From assembly GCF_004345825.1 (NCBI RefSeq), contig NZ_SLXM01000003.1:1-64000 (forward strand): DNA of 64,000 nucleotides. The letters are read 5' to 3'. The first letter of the stretch is position 1; each line of letters opens with the position of its first letter. A program made the translations under genes and the position numbers. Below the pieces are notes generated by a model. That model was not told where the DNA came from. It ran no database searches and saw only the letters and a program-made list of their open reading frames with translations. Origin of the DNA: Tenacibaculum skagerrakense. Lineage in GTDB: Bacteria > Bacteroidota > Bacteroidia > Flavobacteriales > Flavobacteriaceae. Shown piece by piece: positions 39,142 through 47,336 of the stretch.

Positions 39142-40161
39142 ATGGAAATAAACTTAATAAGCGATACAGTTACAAAACCTACTGAGGGAATGTTAAAAGC
39201 AATGATGAATGCTAAAGTAGGAGATGATGTTTTTAAGGGAGATCCAACAGTTAATATGTTACAAGAAAAAGTAGCAGATATGTTTGGTATGGAAGATGCT
39301 TTGTTTTTTCCATCTGGAACAATGGCAAACCAAACAGCTATTAAGTTACACACACAACCAGGAGATAAATTATTTTGCGATAAATGGGCACATGTTTATA
39401 ATTATGAAGGTGGAGGAGCAGCGTTTAATGCTGGTGTTACTTGTACATTAATTGATGGAAACAGAGGAATGTTTACAGCAGAGCAGTTACGATATGCTGC
39501 TGAAGGAAGATCAGATATACATGTTCCTTATTCTAGATTAGTTTGTATTGAGAACACTACCAATAAAGGCGGAGGTGCTTGTTGGGATTTTGAAGAGTTA
39601 AAGAAGATTGAACAAGTTTCTCGTGAATTTAATTTAGCATATCATTTAGATGGAGCAAGATTGTTTAATGCGCTGGTTGCTAAGAATGAAACACCAAAGC
39701 AATACGGAGAGTTGTTTGATACCATTTCAATTTGTTTATCAAAAGGTTTAGGAGCACCAATAGGTTCTATTTTAGTGGGAAGTAAAGAGCATATGGAAAA
39801 AGCATTACGAATCAGAAAATTATTTGGTGGTGCAATGCGACAAGTTGGGTATTTAGCTGAAGCGGCAAATTATGCATTAGATAATCATGTTAATAGATTG
39901 GCAGAGGATCACCAGAAAGCTAAAGAAATAGAAACAGTTTTAGGCGACCTTCACTTTGTAAAAAAAGTTGAACCTGTTGAAACTAATATTATCATTTTTT
40001 ATGTAAACGATACTATCAATCCGATGGAGTTTATTGAGGTAATGAGAAGCAAAGGAATTTTAATGATCTCAATGGGGGAAGGTAAAATACGCATAGTTAC
40101 CCATCTTGATTATACAGACTCAATGCATAAAAAGCTTTTAACAGAGTTAAAAAATTTCTAA
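39142..40161 (+). CDS. ltaE: Low-specificity threonine aldolase
   Basis: This PLP enzyme splits threonine into glycine and acetaldehyde. From the chosen ATG it has 339 residues. Start region [15 protein letters not shown], the [17 protein letters not shown] segment and the PLP lysine in [16 protein letters not shown] identify the family. The ATG at 39142 is preferred over one at 39109 because family members begin MEINLISDT and the upstream ATG lies within the promoter. The 3' end overlaps the convergent outer-membrane protein gene by 4 bp. Confidence 0.94.
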   Translation: MEINLISDTVTKPTEGMLKAMMNAKVGDDVFKGDPTVNMLQEKVADMFGMEDALFFPSGTMANQTAIKLHTQPGDKLFCDKWAHVYNYEGGGAAFNAGVTCTLIDGNRGMFTAEQLRYAAEGRSDIHVPYSRLVCIENTTNKGGGACWDFEELKKIEQVSREFNLAYHLDGARLFNALVAKNETPKQYGELFDTISICLSKGLGAPIGSILVGSKEHMEKALRIRKLFGGAMRQVGYLAEAANYALDNHVNRLAEDHQKAKEIETVLGDLHFVKKVEPVETNIIIFYVNDTINPMEFIEVMRSKGILMISMGEGKIRIVTHLDYTDSMHKKLLTELKNF

Positions 40162-40655
40162 AAGAAGATTCTTACGATAGGTGATAAGGCAGATGCATAG
40201 ATGCTTTCGTTAGTATTGTATAAAACATCATATCGTAAACCAATTACAAAATTATTTGAAATTTGATATGCCGCACCAAAATACAAAGCGGGGTAATTAT
40301 AGCTTTCACGGAAATCTCCAAATGAACTATTTACAAATAATTGTTCGTATTCAGCAGAAAGCTGAATTTCATATATAGGATTTACTAAACCAAGAAGTCC
40401 ACTACTAAAAACATTGGATTTTACATCATTTCTTTTGGCATATTGATATCCTAAATTAACACCCATAGCAAAAGTTTCGTTGAATTCGTAAATGGAAGAA
40501 GGAAATATGGCTACATTGGATGTATTATTACCAAAACCAACGCCAAAACTACCACCAAATCGTACCTTGTCCCAGAATTTTGAATCATTAGCTTCTTGAC
40601 TAATTCCAGTGAAAGCAATTGATAGAAAAATAAGTAAAAATACTTTTTTCATCAT
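40158..40655 (-). CDS. Predicted outer-membrane beta-barrel protein
   Basis: This 165-residue protein has a signal peptide ([16 protein letters not shown]), alternating hydrophobic strands rich in Gly and aromatic residues, and a C terminus ending in Phe (PIVRIFF), all typical of small beta-barrels in Flavobacteriaceae. Its function is unknown. It overlaps the upstream membrane protein gene by 4 bp (ATGA) and so belongs to the operon led by the ECF sigma gene. Confidence 0.8.
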   Translation of the reverse strand: MMKKVFLLIFLSIAFTGISQEANDSKFWDKVRFGGSFGVGFGNNTSNVAIFPSSIYEFNETFAMGVNLGYQYAKRNDVKSNVFSSGLLGLVNPIYEIQLSAEYEQLFVNSSFGDFRESYNYPALYFGAAYQISNNFVIGLRYDVLYNTNESIYASALSPIVRIFF

Positions 40656-41296
40656 TCATCCAGTTTAGCTAAATCTTTGTAATTCTTATTTAGCTTACGA
40701 AGTAAAATTCCGTATAATAAGTAATAAAACAAGACTAAACATCCAATCATTAATAATATGACAATAGTTTGAGATATTAAAAATGCTGTTACTAGTTCTG
40801 AACTATCAGCAAATTTTCCAGCTTCATTTGGCATTAGCATTTCAATACCATTTGGAGTATTAAGAATAATAATATTGAAAATAATCATTAATAAAACACC
40901 TCCAATAATGTTATAGTACATATAATACTTAACTGTTTTACGAGTTTTAATAATTTTACTCATTAAACTCTTGGTGTTATCAGTAGTATTAATCGAAGTG
41001 AAATTTTTGTAAAATAGATATAAGAAAACAATAACAACTACAAGATTAAAATAATAGGTGTAGTTGAGCAATGTTAGCATGTTTAACTCTTCATAGATAT
41101 CCAAATATTTAGTTTTAGATATCATGATGTTTAAAACACTCCATAGAACAAATTCCATCAGCCCAATAATAAAAATCCATTTTACAATCGACGAAGATCG
41201 TAACTTAGTCATTCTATAAATATCAACTTTTGATACTTTTTGATCATCCTCAGGCTGGTTTTCCCAAGCTTTTTTATACTTATCTAATAAATCCAT
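40652..41296 (-). CDS. Four-helix membrane protein of the sigma operon (possible anti-sigma)
   Basis: I do not recognise a named family. The 214 residues have a soluble N-terminal part of about 35 residues (DLLDKYKKAWENQPEDDQKV), then four hydrophobic helices at about 38-60, 78-98, 122-146 and 172-200, and a short cytoplasmic tail. It sits 6 bp after an ECF sigma gene and overlaps the outer-membrane protein gene. In that position membrane proteins often restrain the sigma factor, so an anti-sigma role is plausible, but no known anti-sigma domain is visible. Confidence 0.65.
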   Translation of the reverse strand: MDLLDKYKKAWENQPEDDQKVSKVDIYRMTKLRSSSIVKWIFIIGLMEFVLWSVLNIMISKTKYLDIYEELNMLTLLNYTYYFNLVVVIVFLYLFYKNFTSINTTDNTKSLMSKIIKTRKTVKYYMYYNIIGGVLLMIIFNIIILNTPNGIEMLMPNEAGKFADSSELVTAFLISQTIVILLMIGCLVLFYYLLYGILLRKLNKNYKDLAKLDE

Positions 41297-41302
41297 ACGT
41301 GT

Positions 41303-41797
41303 TTATGGGTTTAATACTTTTTTTAATTTATCCTTTGCTCTGTTCATTTTAACACGAGCATTCACTTCACTTATTCCCAACGTTTCTGAGATATCTTTAT
41401 ACGATTTATCTTCTAAATAAAGAAACACTAGAGCTTTGTCAATATCATTTAACTTCTGAATTGCATTGTATAATGCTTTCAGTTGTTTTTCTTCTGTATC
41501 ATCATAATCAACAGACTTAATTTTATAGGCTATGTCTGATATGTCTTGAGTTTTTACAGATTTAGTAGATTTTCGGTATAAAGAAATAGCTGTATTTAAT
41601 GCAACTCTATACATCCAAGTACTAAACTTCGCATCACCTCTAAATTTGGAATAATTTTTCCAAACTTGAATAGTTATCTCCTGAAACAAATCATTATGAT
41701 CATTCGAATTTGTAGTATAAATTCTACAAATTTTATGAACTATATTCTGATTTGATTCAAAATCATTTAAAAACTTGTCTTCAAGACTATCTGACAC
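41303..41797 (-). CDS. ECF-type RNA polymerase sigma factor
   Basis: This 164-residue group 4 sigma factor has region 2 with DLFQEITIQVWKNYSKFRG and FSTWMYRVALNTAISLYR, and region 4 with LVFLYLEDKSYKDISETLGI followed by the VNARVKMNRAKDKLKKVL helix. The start is GTG (41795-41797) ahead of SDSLEDKF. It heads an operon with a four-helix membrane protein and a beta-barrel, and is divergent from the CarH-like regulator across 122 bp. In some actinobacteria a LitR photoreceptor controls an adjacent ECF sigma (LitS); the same link here is only a hypothesis. Confidence 0.93.
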   Translation of the reverse strand: MSDSLEDKFLNDFESNQNIVHKICRIYTTNSNDHNDLFQEITIQVWKNYSKFRGDAKFSTWMYRVALNTAISLYRKSTKSVKTQDISDIAYKIKSVDYDDTEEKQLKALYNAIQKLNDIDKALVFLYLEDKSYKDISETLGISEVNARVKMNRAKDKLKKVLNP

Positions 41798-41813
41798 AAT
41801 TTCCTCTAGTTAG

Positions 41814-41904
41814 TTTAAACAATAAGTAGGTCGAATATATAAAATGTTACATATTAACGCTCAAAATTTATCTAAAAGCTAAAAAATTAATATATTTGTT
41901 TAAT
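41814..41904. promoter_or_regulatory. Regulatory region between sigma factor and CarH-like regulator
   Basis: Two copies of a TTGTTTAA(A/T) motif lie here: 41814-41822 (minus orientation, TTTAAACAA on the plus strand), close to the sigma start, and 41896-41904 (plus). The second overlaps an exact -7 box, TATATTTG at 41891-41898, whose likely -33 partner is TTTA at 41867-41870 (20-bp spacing). The placement suits a repressor that blocks its own promoter. Three more copies lie before crtI. Confidence 0.45.
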
Positions 41905-41919
41905 AAAAGCCTTGTAACG

Positions 41920-42813
41920 TTGAACAATATAAAGACAGTTTTTACTATTAAAGACCTTGAGAACATATCTGGAATCAAGGCTCATACCATAAGAATATGG
42001 GAAAAGAGATATAATTTATTAGAGCCTAATAGGTCAGATACTAATATCCGTTATTATTCTTCCGAAAGTTTATTAAAATTATTGAATGTCGTTCTTCTTA
42101 ATAAACATAATTATAAGATTTCTAAGATAGCAGAAATGTCTGAAGAGCAAATTGTTACTAATGCAAGAGAGCTAGCATTTAAATATGCTGTTAATGATGA
42201 GGCTATCAATGCGTTCAAAATGGCAATGTTTCAATTTGACAAAGTACTTTTTAATAATACTTATAATAAGCTATTACATAAGAAAACGTTTAGGCAGATT
42301 TTCAAAGAGGTATTTCTACCTTTTTTAAATCATATTGGTCTTCTATGGCAAACCAATACACTAATGCCAGCTCATGAACATTTTATTTCTAATTTAATTA
42401 TTCAAAAAATTCAATTAAATACAGAAAAATTAGAATATGCTGCTACTAATGAAGATTACACTTATGTGTTGTTTTTACCAGATGGAGAAATTCATGAAAT
42501 AGGATTAATGTATCTGAATTACGAATTGGTTTTAAGAGGTTGTCAAACCATTTATTTAGGACAAAGTTTACCGTTAGATAATTTAAACTACTTTTTTGAA
42601 GGAGAGCTTAAAGTTTGTTTTATAACATCTATGACAGTTAAACCTTATGATGATAAATTAGAAGACTATTTTTCTGAGATTGATGCTATCTTAAAAGGAA
42701 CAGATCATAAACTCATAGCTATGGGGAAAAAAGCTGAGGAAGCTAAAAATTATAATTTTACATCAAATATTTTATTGTACCCTTCTGTTATTGAGATGTT
42801 AGAAGATTTTTAA
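41920..42813 (+). CDS. MerR-family B12-dependent photoreceptor regulator, CarH/LitR type
   Basis: It has 297 residues from the chosen TTG. The MerR winged helix comes first (FTIKDLENISGIKAHTIRIW), then a helical B12-cap domain, then a Rossmann-type cobalamin-binding domain. Diagnostic features are the W-x9-EH motif (W143, E153, H154 in LLWQTNTLMPAHEH) and the E-x-H-x-x-G ligand motif (H192 in DGEIHEIG). By analogy, it binds adenosylcobalamin and represses carotenoid genes in the dark, and light destroys the Co-C bond and frees the DNA. An earlier TTG at 41896 is part of the promoter box, so I start at MNNIKTVFTI. The residue after the Trp is Gln, where T. thermophilus CarH has His132. Confidence 0.88.
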   Translation: MNNIKTVFTIKDLENISGIKAHTIRIWEKRYNLLEPNRSDTNIRYYSSESLLKLLNVVLLNKHNYKISKIAEMSEEQIVTNARELAFKYAVNDEAINAFKMAMFQFDKVLFNNTYNKLLHKKTFRQIFKEVFLPFLNHIGLLWQTNTLMPAHEHFISNLIIQKIQLNTEKLEYAATNEDYTYVLFLPDGEIHEIGLMYLNYELVLRGCQTIYLGQSLPLDNLNYFFEGELKVCFITSMTVKPYDDKLEDYFSEIDAILKGTDHKLIAMGKKAEEAKNYNFTSNILLYPSVIEMLEDF

Positions 42814-42820
42814 TTTTATT

Positions 42821-42880
42821 TTGTTTAAATATTAGTTAAAATAATTAAACAATTGGGTTTTTTTTTATACTTTTAAACAA
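42821..42880 (+). promoter_or_regulatory. Candidate operator/promoter region of the crt operon
   Basis: Three copies of TTGTTTAA(A/T) occur: 42821-42829 (plus), 42844-42852 (minus) and 42872-42880 (minus). The first two form an inverted pair; the third overlaps a near-consensus -7 box, TACTTTTA (42868-42875). This arrangement suggests co-operative binding by a MerR-type tetramer, most simply the CarH-like regulator encoded just upstream. Confidence 0.45.
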
Positions 42881-42894
42881 TAAAAATTAACCTT

Positions 42895-44364
42895 TTGAAT
42901 AACAAAATATCTATAATTGGCTCAGGGTTTTCTTCACTTTCTGCCGCTTGTTACATGGCAAAAGCAGGTTACGAAGTAACGGTGTTTGAAAAAAATAATA
43001 CGTTTGGCGGTAGAGCTAGTCAATACTTAAACAATGGTTTTACCTTTGATATGGGGCCTACTTGGTATTGGATGCCAGATGTCTTTGAAAAATTCTTTGC
43101 CGATTTTGGTAAAAAGCCTTCAGATTATTATCAATTAGAAAAACTAGACCCAGCCTATCAGGTTTACTTTGATACTTTGGATAGTATTACTATTCCTGGA
43201 AACTTTGAAGAAATTTGCGAGATATTTGAGCAAGAGGAGAAAGGAAGTTCAAAGCATTTGAAGAAGTTCATAAATGCAGCTAAACAAAATTATGATATTG
43301 CAGTTAAAGATATTGTTTACAGACCTGGCGTTTCTCCGTTAGAATTAATAACACCACAAACTGCAGTTCGTGTAAGTCAGTTTTTTTCTACTATTCGTAA
43401 GCAAGTACGAAAAAAGATTAAAAGTAAGAAGTTAATCCAAATTCTTGAATTTCCTGTATTGTTTCTAGGCGCTAAACCAAGTAATACACCTGCTTTTTAT
43501 AATTTTATGAATTATGCAGACTTCGGCTTAGGTACTTGGCATCCAAAAGGAGGTATGTATAAAGTGGTAGAAGGAATGGTTACACTTGCTGAGCAATTGG
43601 GAGTAAATTTTGTAGCTAGTGCAAATGTTGAAGAGATTATTGTTGATAAAACTAGTAAAGTTGAAGCTATTATAATAAATGGTAAAAGATTAGAGACTGA
43701 TTTAGTTTTAAGTGGTGCAGATTATGCTCACACAGAATCATTACTACCAGAAAACGTAAGACAATATTCTAAGGACTATTGGAATAAACGAGTTTTTGCA
43801 CCTTCTTCATTACTTTTTTATGTAGGATTTGATAAAAAACTAAAAAATGTAGAACATCATACATTATTTTTTGATACCGATTTTGATGTTCATGCGGAGT
43901 CTATTTATGATACTATAACTTGGCCCGAAAAACCTCTTTTTTATGCAAGCTTTCCAAGTATAACTGATGGTTCGCTTGCACCAGAAGGTAAAGAAGCAGC
44001 AACTTTTTTAATTCCACTAGCACCTGGATTAGAAGATAATCAGGAACTTAGAGACAAATATTTTGATATCATTTTAGAAAGATTAGAAAAATTAACTGGA
44101 CAAAATGTAAAAGAAAATATTATCTTTAAAGAGAGCTATTGTGTTAATGATTTTATTAAAGATTATAATTCTTTTAAAGGTAATGCATACGGATTAGCAA
44201 ATATTTTAACACAAACAGCATTTTTGAGACCAAAAATAAAGAGCAAAAAAGTTAAGAACTTATATTTCACTGGTCAATTAACGGTTCCGGGACCTGGCGT
44301 GCCACCATCGTTAATTTCAGGAAAAATAGCATCAGATTTAATCCTAAAAACTTCCCTTTCATGA
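42895..44364 (+). CDS. crtI: Phytoene desaturase CrtI
   Basis: This FAD-dependent enzyme desaturates phytoene to lycopene. The 489 residues start with the dinucleotide motif ISIIGSGFSSLSAACYMAKAG (quoted in part), then FEKNNTFGGRAS and FDMGPTWYWMPDVFE, and end with the CrtI signature around LYFTGQLTVPGPGVPPSLISG. The start is TTG at 42895. Its end overlaps crtB by 4 bp (ATGA). It is first in a four-gene operon behind the B12-type regulator, and light control is expected. Confidence 0.97.
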   Translation: MNNKISIIGSGFSSLSAACYMAKAGYEVTVFEKNNTFGGRASQYLNNGFTFDMGPTWYWMPDVFEKFFADFGKKPSDYYQLEKLDPAYQVYFDTLDSITIPGNFEEICEIFEQEEKGSSKHLKKFINAAKQNYDIAVKDIVYRPGVSPLELITPQTAVRVSQFFSTIRKQVRKKIKSKKLIQILEFPVLFLGAKPSNTPAFYNFMNYADFGLGTWHPKGGMYKVVEGMVTLAEQLGVNFVASANVEEIIVDKTSKVEAIIINGKRLETDLVLSGADYAHTESLLPENVRQYSKDYWNKRVFAPSSLLFYVGFDKKLKNVEHHTLFFDTDFDVHAESIYDTITWPEKPLFYASFPSITDGSLAPEGKEAATFLIPLAPGLEDNQELRDKYFDIILERLEKLTGQNVKENIIFKESYCVNDFIKDYNSFKGNAYGLANILTQTAFLRPKIKSKKVKNLYFTGQLTVPGPGVPPSLISGKIASDLILKTSLS

Positions 44365-45203
44365 AAACTATTTTTGACAATGTTTCCTACAAATGCAGTA
44401 AGCTAGTAACTACAAGTTATAGCACCTCTTTTTCATTGGCTACACGCATGTTATCTAAATCAATTAGAGAGCATATTTATAATATATATGGTTTTGTTCG
44501 TTTTGCCGATGAAATCGTAGATACGTTTCACGATTACGATAAAGAAGGGTTATTGAACAGGTTTGAAAAAGATTATTATTTGTCTTTACATCAAGGAATT
44601 AGTTTAAATCCGATATTAAATTCTTTCATTCATACGGTAAAAGCTAATAATATTACAGATGATTTAGTCCAGGCTTTTTTAAGTAGCATGAGAGCAGACT
44701 TATCAAAAACTGAGTATAAAACACAAGAAGAGTATGACCAATATATTTATGGGTCTGCAGATGTAGTTGGATTAATGTGTCTTCGTGTTTTTGTTAAAGG
44801 TGATGAAGAAAAGTACAATAAATTGAAAGAAGCTGCAATGCGTTTAGGTTCAGCTTTTCAAAAGGTAAATTTTTTAAGAGATTTAAAGGATGATGTAGAG
44901 TTGTTGAATAGATCTTATTTTCCTAATGTAAATTTTCATCAATTAGATAATAAGTCCAAAGAAGAAATTGTAAAAGATATTGAAGCTGATTTTGAATTTG
45001 CTTTTTCTAATGGAATATTGCAATTACCTGTTGAAGCAAAGTTTGGTGTTTATATGGCGTACAGATATTACAGAAAACTATTAAATAAATTAAAAGCTAC
45101 TCCATCATCAAAAATAATGGACACTAGAATTAGGATTTCTAATCCAATGAAGATAAATTTGTTGGCAAGAAGTTATGTAAAATATAAATTAAACCTTATT
45201 TAA
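44361..45203 (+). CDS. crtB: Phytoene synthase CrtB
   Basis: It joins two geranylgeranyl diphosphates head to head to form phytoene, the entry step to C40 carotenoids. The 280 residues contain both metal-binding aspartate motifs, FADEIVDTFHDYD near residue 50 and NFLRDLKDDVELLNRSYFP near 170. The TTSYSTSFSLATRML start is typical of the family. It overlaps crtI by 4 bp and crtZ by 1 bp, so the operon is translationally coupled. Confidence 0.96.
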   Translation: MKTIFDNVSYKCSKLVTTSYSTSFSLATRMLSKSIREHIYNIYGFVRFADEIVDTFHDYDKEGLLNRFEKDYYLSLHQGISLNPILNSFIHTVKANNITDDLVQAFLSSMRADLSKTEYKTQEEYDQYIYGSADVVGLMCLRVFVKGDEEKYNKLKEAAMRLGSAFQKVNFLRDLKDDVELLNRSYFPNVNFHQLDNKSKEEIVKDIEADFEFAFSNGILQLPVEAKFGVYMAYRYYRKLLNKLKATPSSKIMDTRIRISNPMKINLLARSYVKYKLNLI

Positions 45204-45655
45204 TGTTAGTATTCGCTTTAGTTACTTTAGGAACTTTTATTTTAATGGAAGGTGTAACTTGGTGTACACACAAATATGTTATGCATGGGTTTGGGTGGTA
45301 TTTACATGAAGATCATCACCAACCAGGGTATCCTCACGTTTTTGAAAAGAATGATGCTTTTTTCGTTGTTTTTGCGATTCCAAGTATGTTGTTATTCTTT
45401 TTTGGTATTCGTCCAGAACTAAACTTTCTATTTTTTATAGGTTTAGGAATCTTGTTTTATGGTATTGCTTATTTCTTGATTCATGATGTACTGATTCATA
45501 GAAGATTTAAATGGTTTGATAAAACAGATAATTGGTACTTTAGAGCCTTGCGTAAAGCACATAAAATACACCATAAAAATATGGGTAAACACGAAAGTGA
45601 GTGTTTTGGAATGTTATATGTTCCTATGAGATATTTTAAAGAATATTTAAAATAG
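45203..45655 (+). CDS. crtZ: Beta-carotene hydroxylase CrtZ
   Basis: This di-iron membrane hydroxylase adds 3-OH groups to the beta-ionone rings and converts beta-carotene to zeaxanthin. The 150 residues carry the four histidine clusters of the fatty-acid hydroxylase superfamily: HKYVMHG, HEDHHQPG, HDVLIHRRF and HKIHHKN. Several membrane helices lie between them. The ATG overlaps the crtB stop by 1 bp, and the TAG stop overlaps the GTG start of the cyclase gene by 1 bp. Confidence 0.95.
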   Translation: MLVFALVTLGTFILMEGVTWCTHKYVMHGFGWYLHEDHHQPGYPHVFEKNDAFFVVFAIPSMLLFFFGIRPELNFLFFIGLGILFYGIAYFLIHDVLIHRRFKWFDKTDNWYFRALRKAHKIHHKNMGKHESECFGMLYVPMRYFKEYLK

Positions 45656-46338
45656 TGGAATACCTATACTTACTTCTCAATATAGGTTCAATAAGCATTC
45701 CTTTGTTGTATTCTTTTGAAAAGAATATGCGATTTATAAAACATTGGAAAGCTGTTTTATTATCTCTAACTATAGTTGCTACAGTATTTTTAATTTGGGA
45801 TGCTATATTTACCAAAAATGGTGTGTGGGGTTTTAATCCAGATTATCATTTACCGTTTTTGCTATTTGGAATGCCGATAGAGGAGTGGTTATTTTTCTTC
45901 TGTATACCTTATGCAAGTATTTTTATTCATTATTCTTTAGCGTACTTTAAACCAAACTTACTGATTGCCAAAGATATTACAAAAGCAATTACAATTACCA
46001 TTATCTGTGTGCTACTACCAATACTTTTTTTCAATTTTGATAGAGCCTATACTGCGGTAAATTATTCTTTTTTAATTGTTTTGTTAGGAGTAAGTCTTAT
46101 TTATGGTTTAGAGTATTTACGACGTTTCTACATTGCTTTTTTAATCATTCTAATTCCGTTTTTTATCGTAAACGGTATTCTAACTGGAACAGGACTTGAA
46201 GAGCCTGTTGTTTGGTATAATAATGATGAAAACTTAGGAATTCGTTTATTAACCATTCCAATAGAAGATATTGGCTATGCCTTTACCATGTTATTTGGTA
46301 ATGTATTTTTAATTGAGAAGTTTAAGAAAAAGGACTAG
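45655..46338 (+). CDS. Lycopene cyclase, fused CrtYcd type
   Basis: It closes the ends of lycopene to beta-ionone rings. The 227-residue, roughly seven-helix protein contains two homologous halves. Each carries the P-x-E-(E/D) motif: GMPIEEWLFFFCIPY in the first half and TIPIEDIGYAF in the second. It is therefore a fusion of the CrtYc and CrtYd subunits found as separate proteins in actinobacteria, a form usual in Flavobacteriaceae. Translation starts at GTG (45655). With crtI, crtB and crtZ it completes a route to zeaxanthin. No ketolase (crtW) is present here. Its end overlaps the convergent PD40 gene by 4 bp. Confidence 0.93.
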   Translation: MEYLYLLLNIGSISIPLLYSFEKNMRFIKHWKAVLLSLTIVATVFLIWDAIFTKNGVWGFNPDYHLPFLLFGMPIEEWLFFFCIPYASIFIHYSLAYFKPNLLIAKDITKAITITIICVLLPILFFNFDRAYTAVNYSFLIVLLGVSLIYGLEYLRRFYIAFLIILIPFFIVNGILTGTGLEEPVVWYNNDENLGIRLLTIPIEDIGYAFTMLFGNVFLIEKFKKKD

Positions 46339-47270
46339 TTTCTTTTTAATTCTTTAATATCAATCTTAATCTTATATATCCTACTAAGACCGTTTATATA
46401 ACTCTTTGCAAGTTCATTAAACTCTGATAAATTAGTAGCTTTTTTATTCTTTGTTTCGTCTCTTTTGCTTGTAAAATATAGGTTTTCAGAAACCTTATCA
46501 TAAAAAGGAGAATACTCCATTCTATTTGAATTTATTTGGTTTCCTAAATTTTTTCGTTTTAAAAACTCACCGTTTTCATCTTTAAAACTGATGTATAAAT
46601 CGCCACTTCCTAGACCGTCTTTAGCTCCGTAAACCGTATATAGTATGAAATCTTCATCAGGTGAAATAAAGGCATTAAATTCATATCCCTTACTGTTAAT
46701 GTTTTCATTTAATTGGATTGGATGTTCGTAGGTCGTTCCGTTCCATTTTGAAAGAAGAATATCATCTTTACTTATTGTTGTAAATTTATCAGAAGTATAG
46801 TATAGATTTCCATTTTTACTTAAAGAAGGATAAAACTCGTTGTATTGAGTATTTATTGGACTTCCAACATTTTTTGGTTTAGACCAAGCTGAATCTATGG
46901 ATGCACGTTCTACATACCAAATATCATAATCACCTTCTTCAGTAGTATTATCTTTTGGTCGATTAGATGAAAAATACAATCTTAAATTATCGGGAGTTAA
47001 AAAAGGTTCAATGTCTCTATGTTCTCCTGAAAACGAAACAATTTCAAAGTTTTTCCATTCATCTTTTACTTTTTCTGCCTTCACAATAGCTCCTTTCGTT
47101 TCATTCAAATTTTGAATAGTAAAATAAGCTTCTTTTTCATTATAAGAAATGGTAAAATCTCTACAACTTAAGAATTGCTTAAAAGATTCATCTACTGGAA
47201 GAACTTTATTTGTTTGGCTGTAACCTAAAAATGATACTAAAAAAATGTACCCAAAGAAAATAACTTTCAT
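46335..47270 (-). CDS. Exported WD40-like (PD40) beta-propeller protein
   Basis: From the chosen ATG it has 311 residues, a signal peptide (VIFFGYIFLVSFLGYSQ) and several PD40/TolB-like blades, recognisable as LTPDNLRLYFSSNRP, SLSKNGNLYYTSDK, ISPDEDFILYTVYG and FYDKVSENLYFTSKRD. Such propellers bind proteins or glycans, but the partner is unknown. I start at 47270 (MKVIFFGY) because it places the basic and hydrophobic signal directly at the N terminus; an ATG at 47297 is in frame. It lies between the crt operon and argH, with no clear functional link. Confidence 0.78.
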   Translation of the reverse strand: MKVIFFGYIFLVSFLGYSQTNKVLPVDESFKQFLSCRDFTISYNEKEAYFTIQNLNETKGAIVKAEKVKDEWKNFEIVSFSGEHRDIEPFLTPDNLRLYFSSNRPKDNTTEEGDYDIWYVERASIDSAWSKPKNVGSPINTQYNEFYPSLSKNGNLYYTSDKFTTISKDDILLSKWNGTTYEHPIQLNENINSKGYEFNAFISPDEDFILYTVYGAKDGLGSGDLYISFKDENGEFLKRKNLGNQINSNRMEYSPFYDKVSENLYFTSKRDETKNKKATNLSEFNELAKSYINGLSRIYKIKIDIKELKRN

Positions 47271-47336
47271 AAATAAAAGATTTTCTCCAAAGTACATTTT
47301 AATATGTGTAAGTATTACTTAGTATGACAACTTTAA

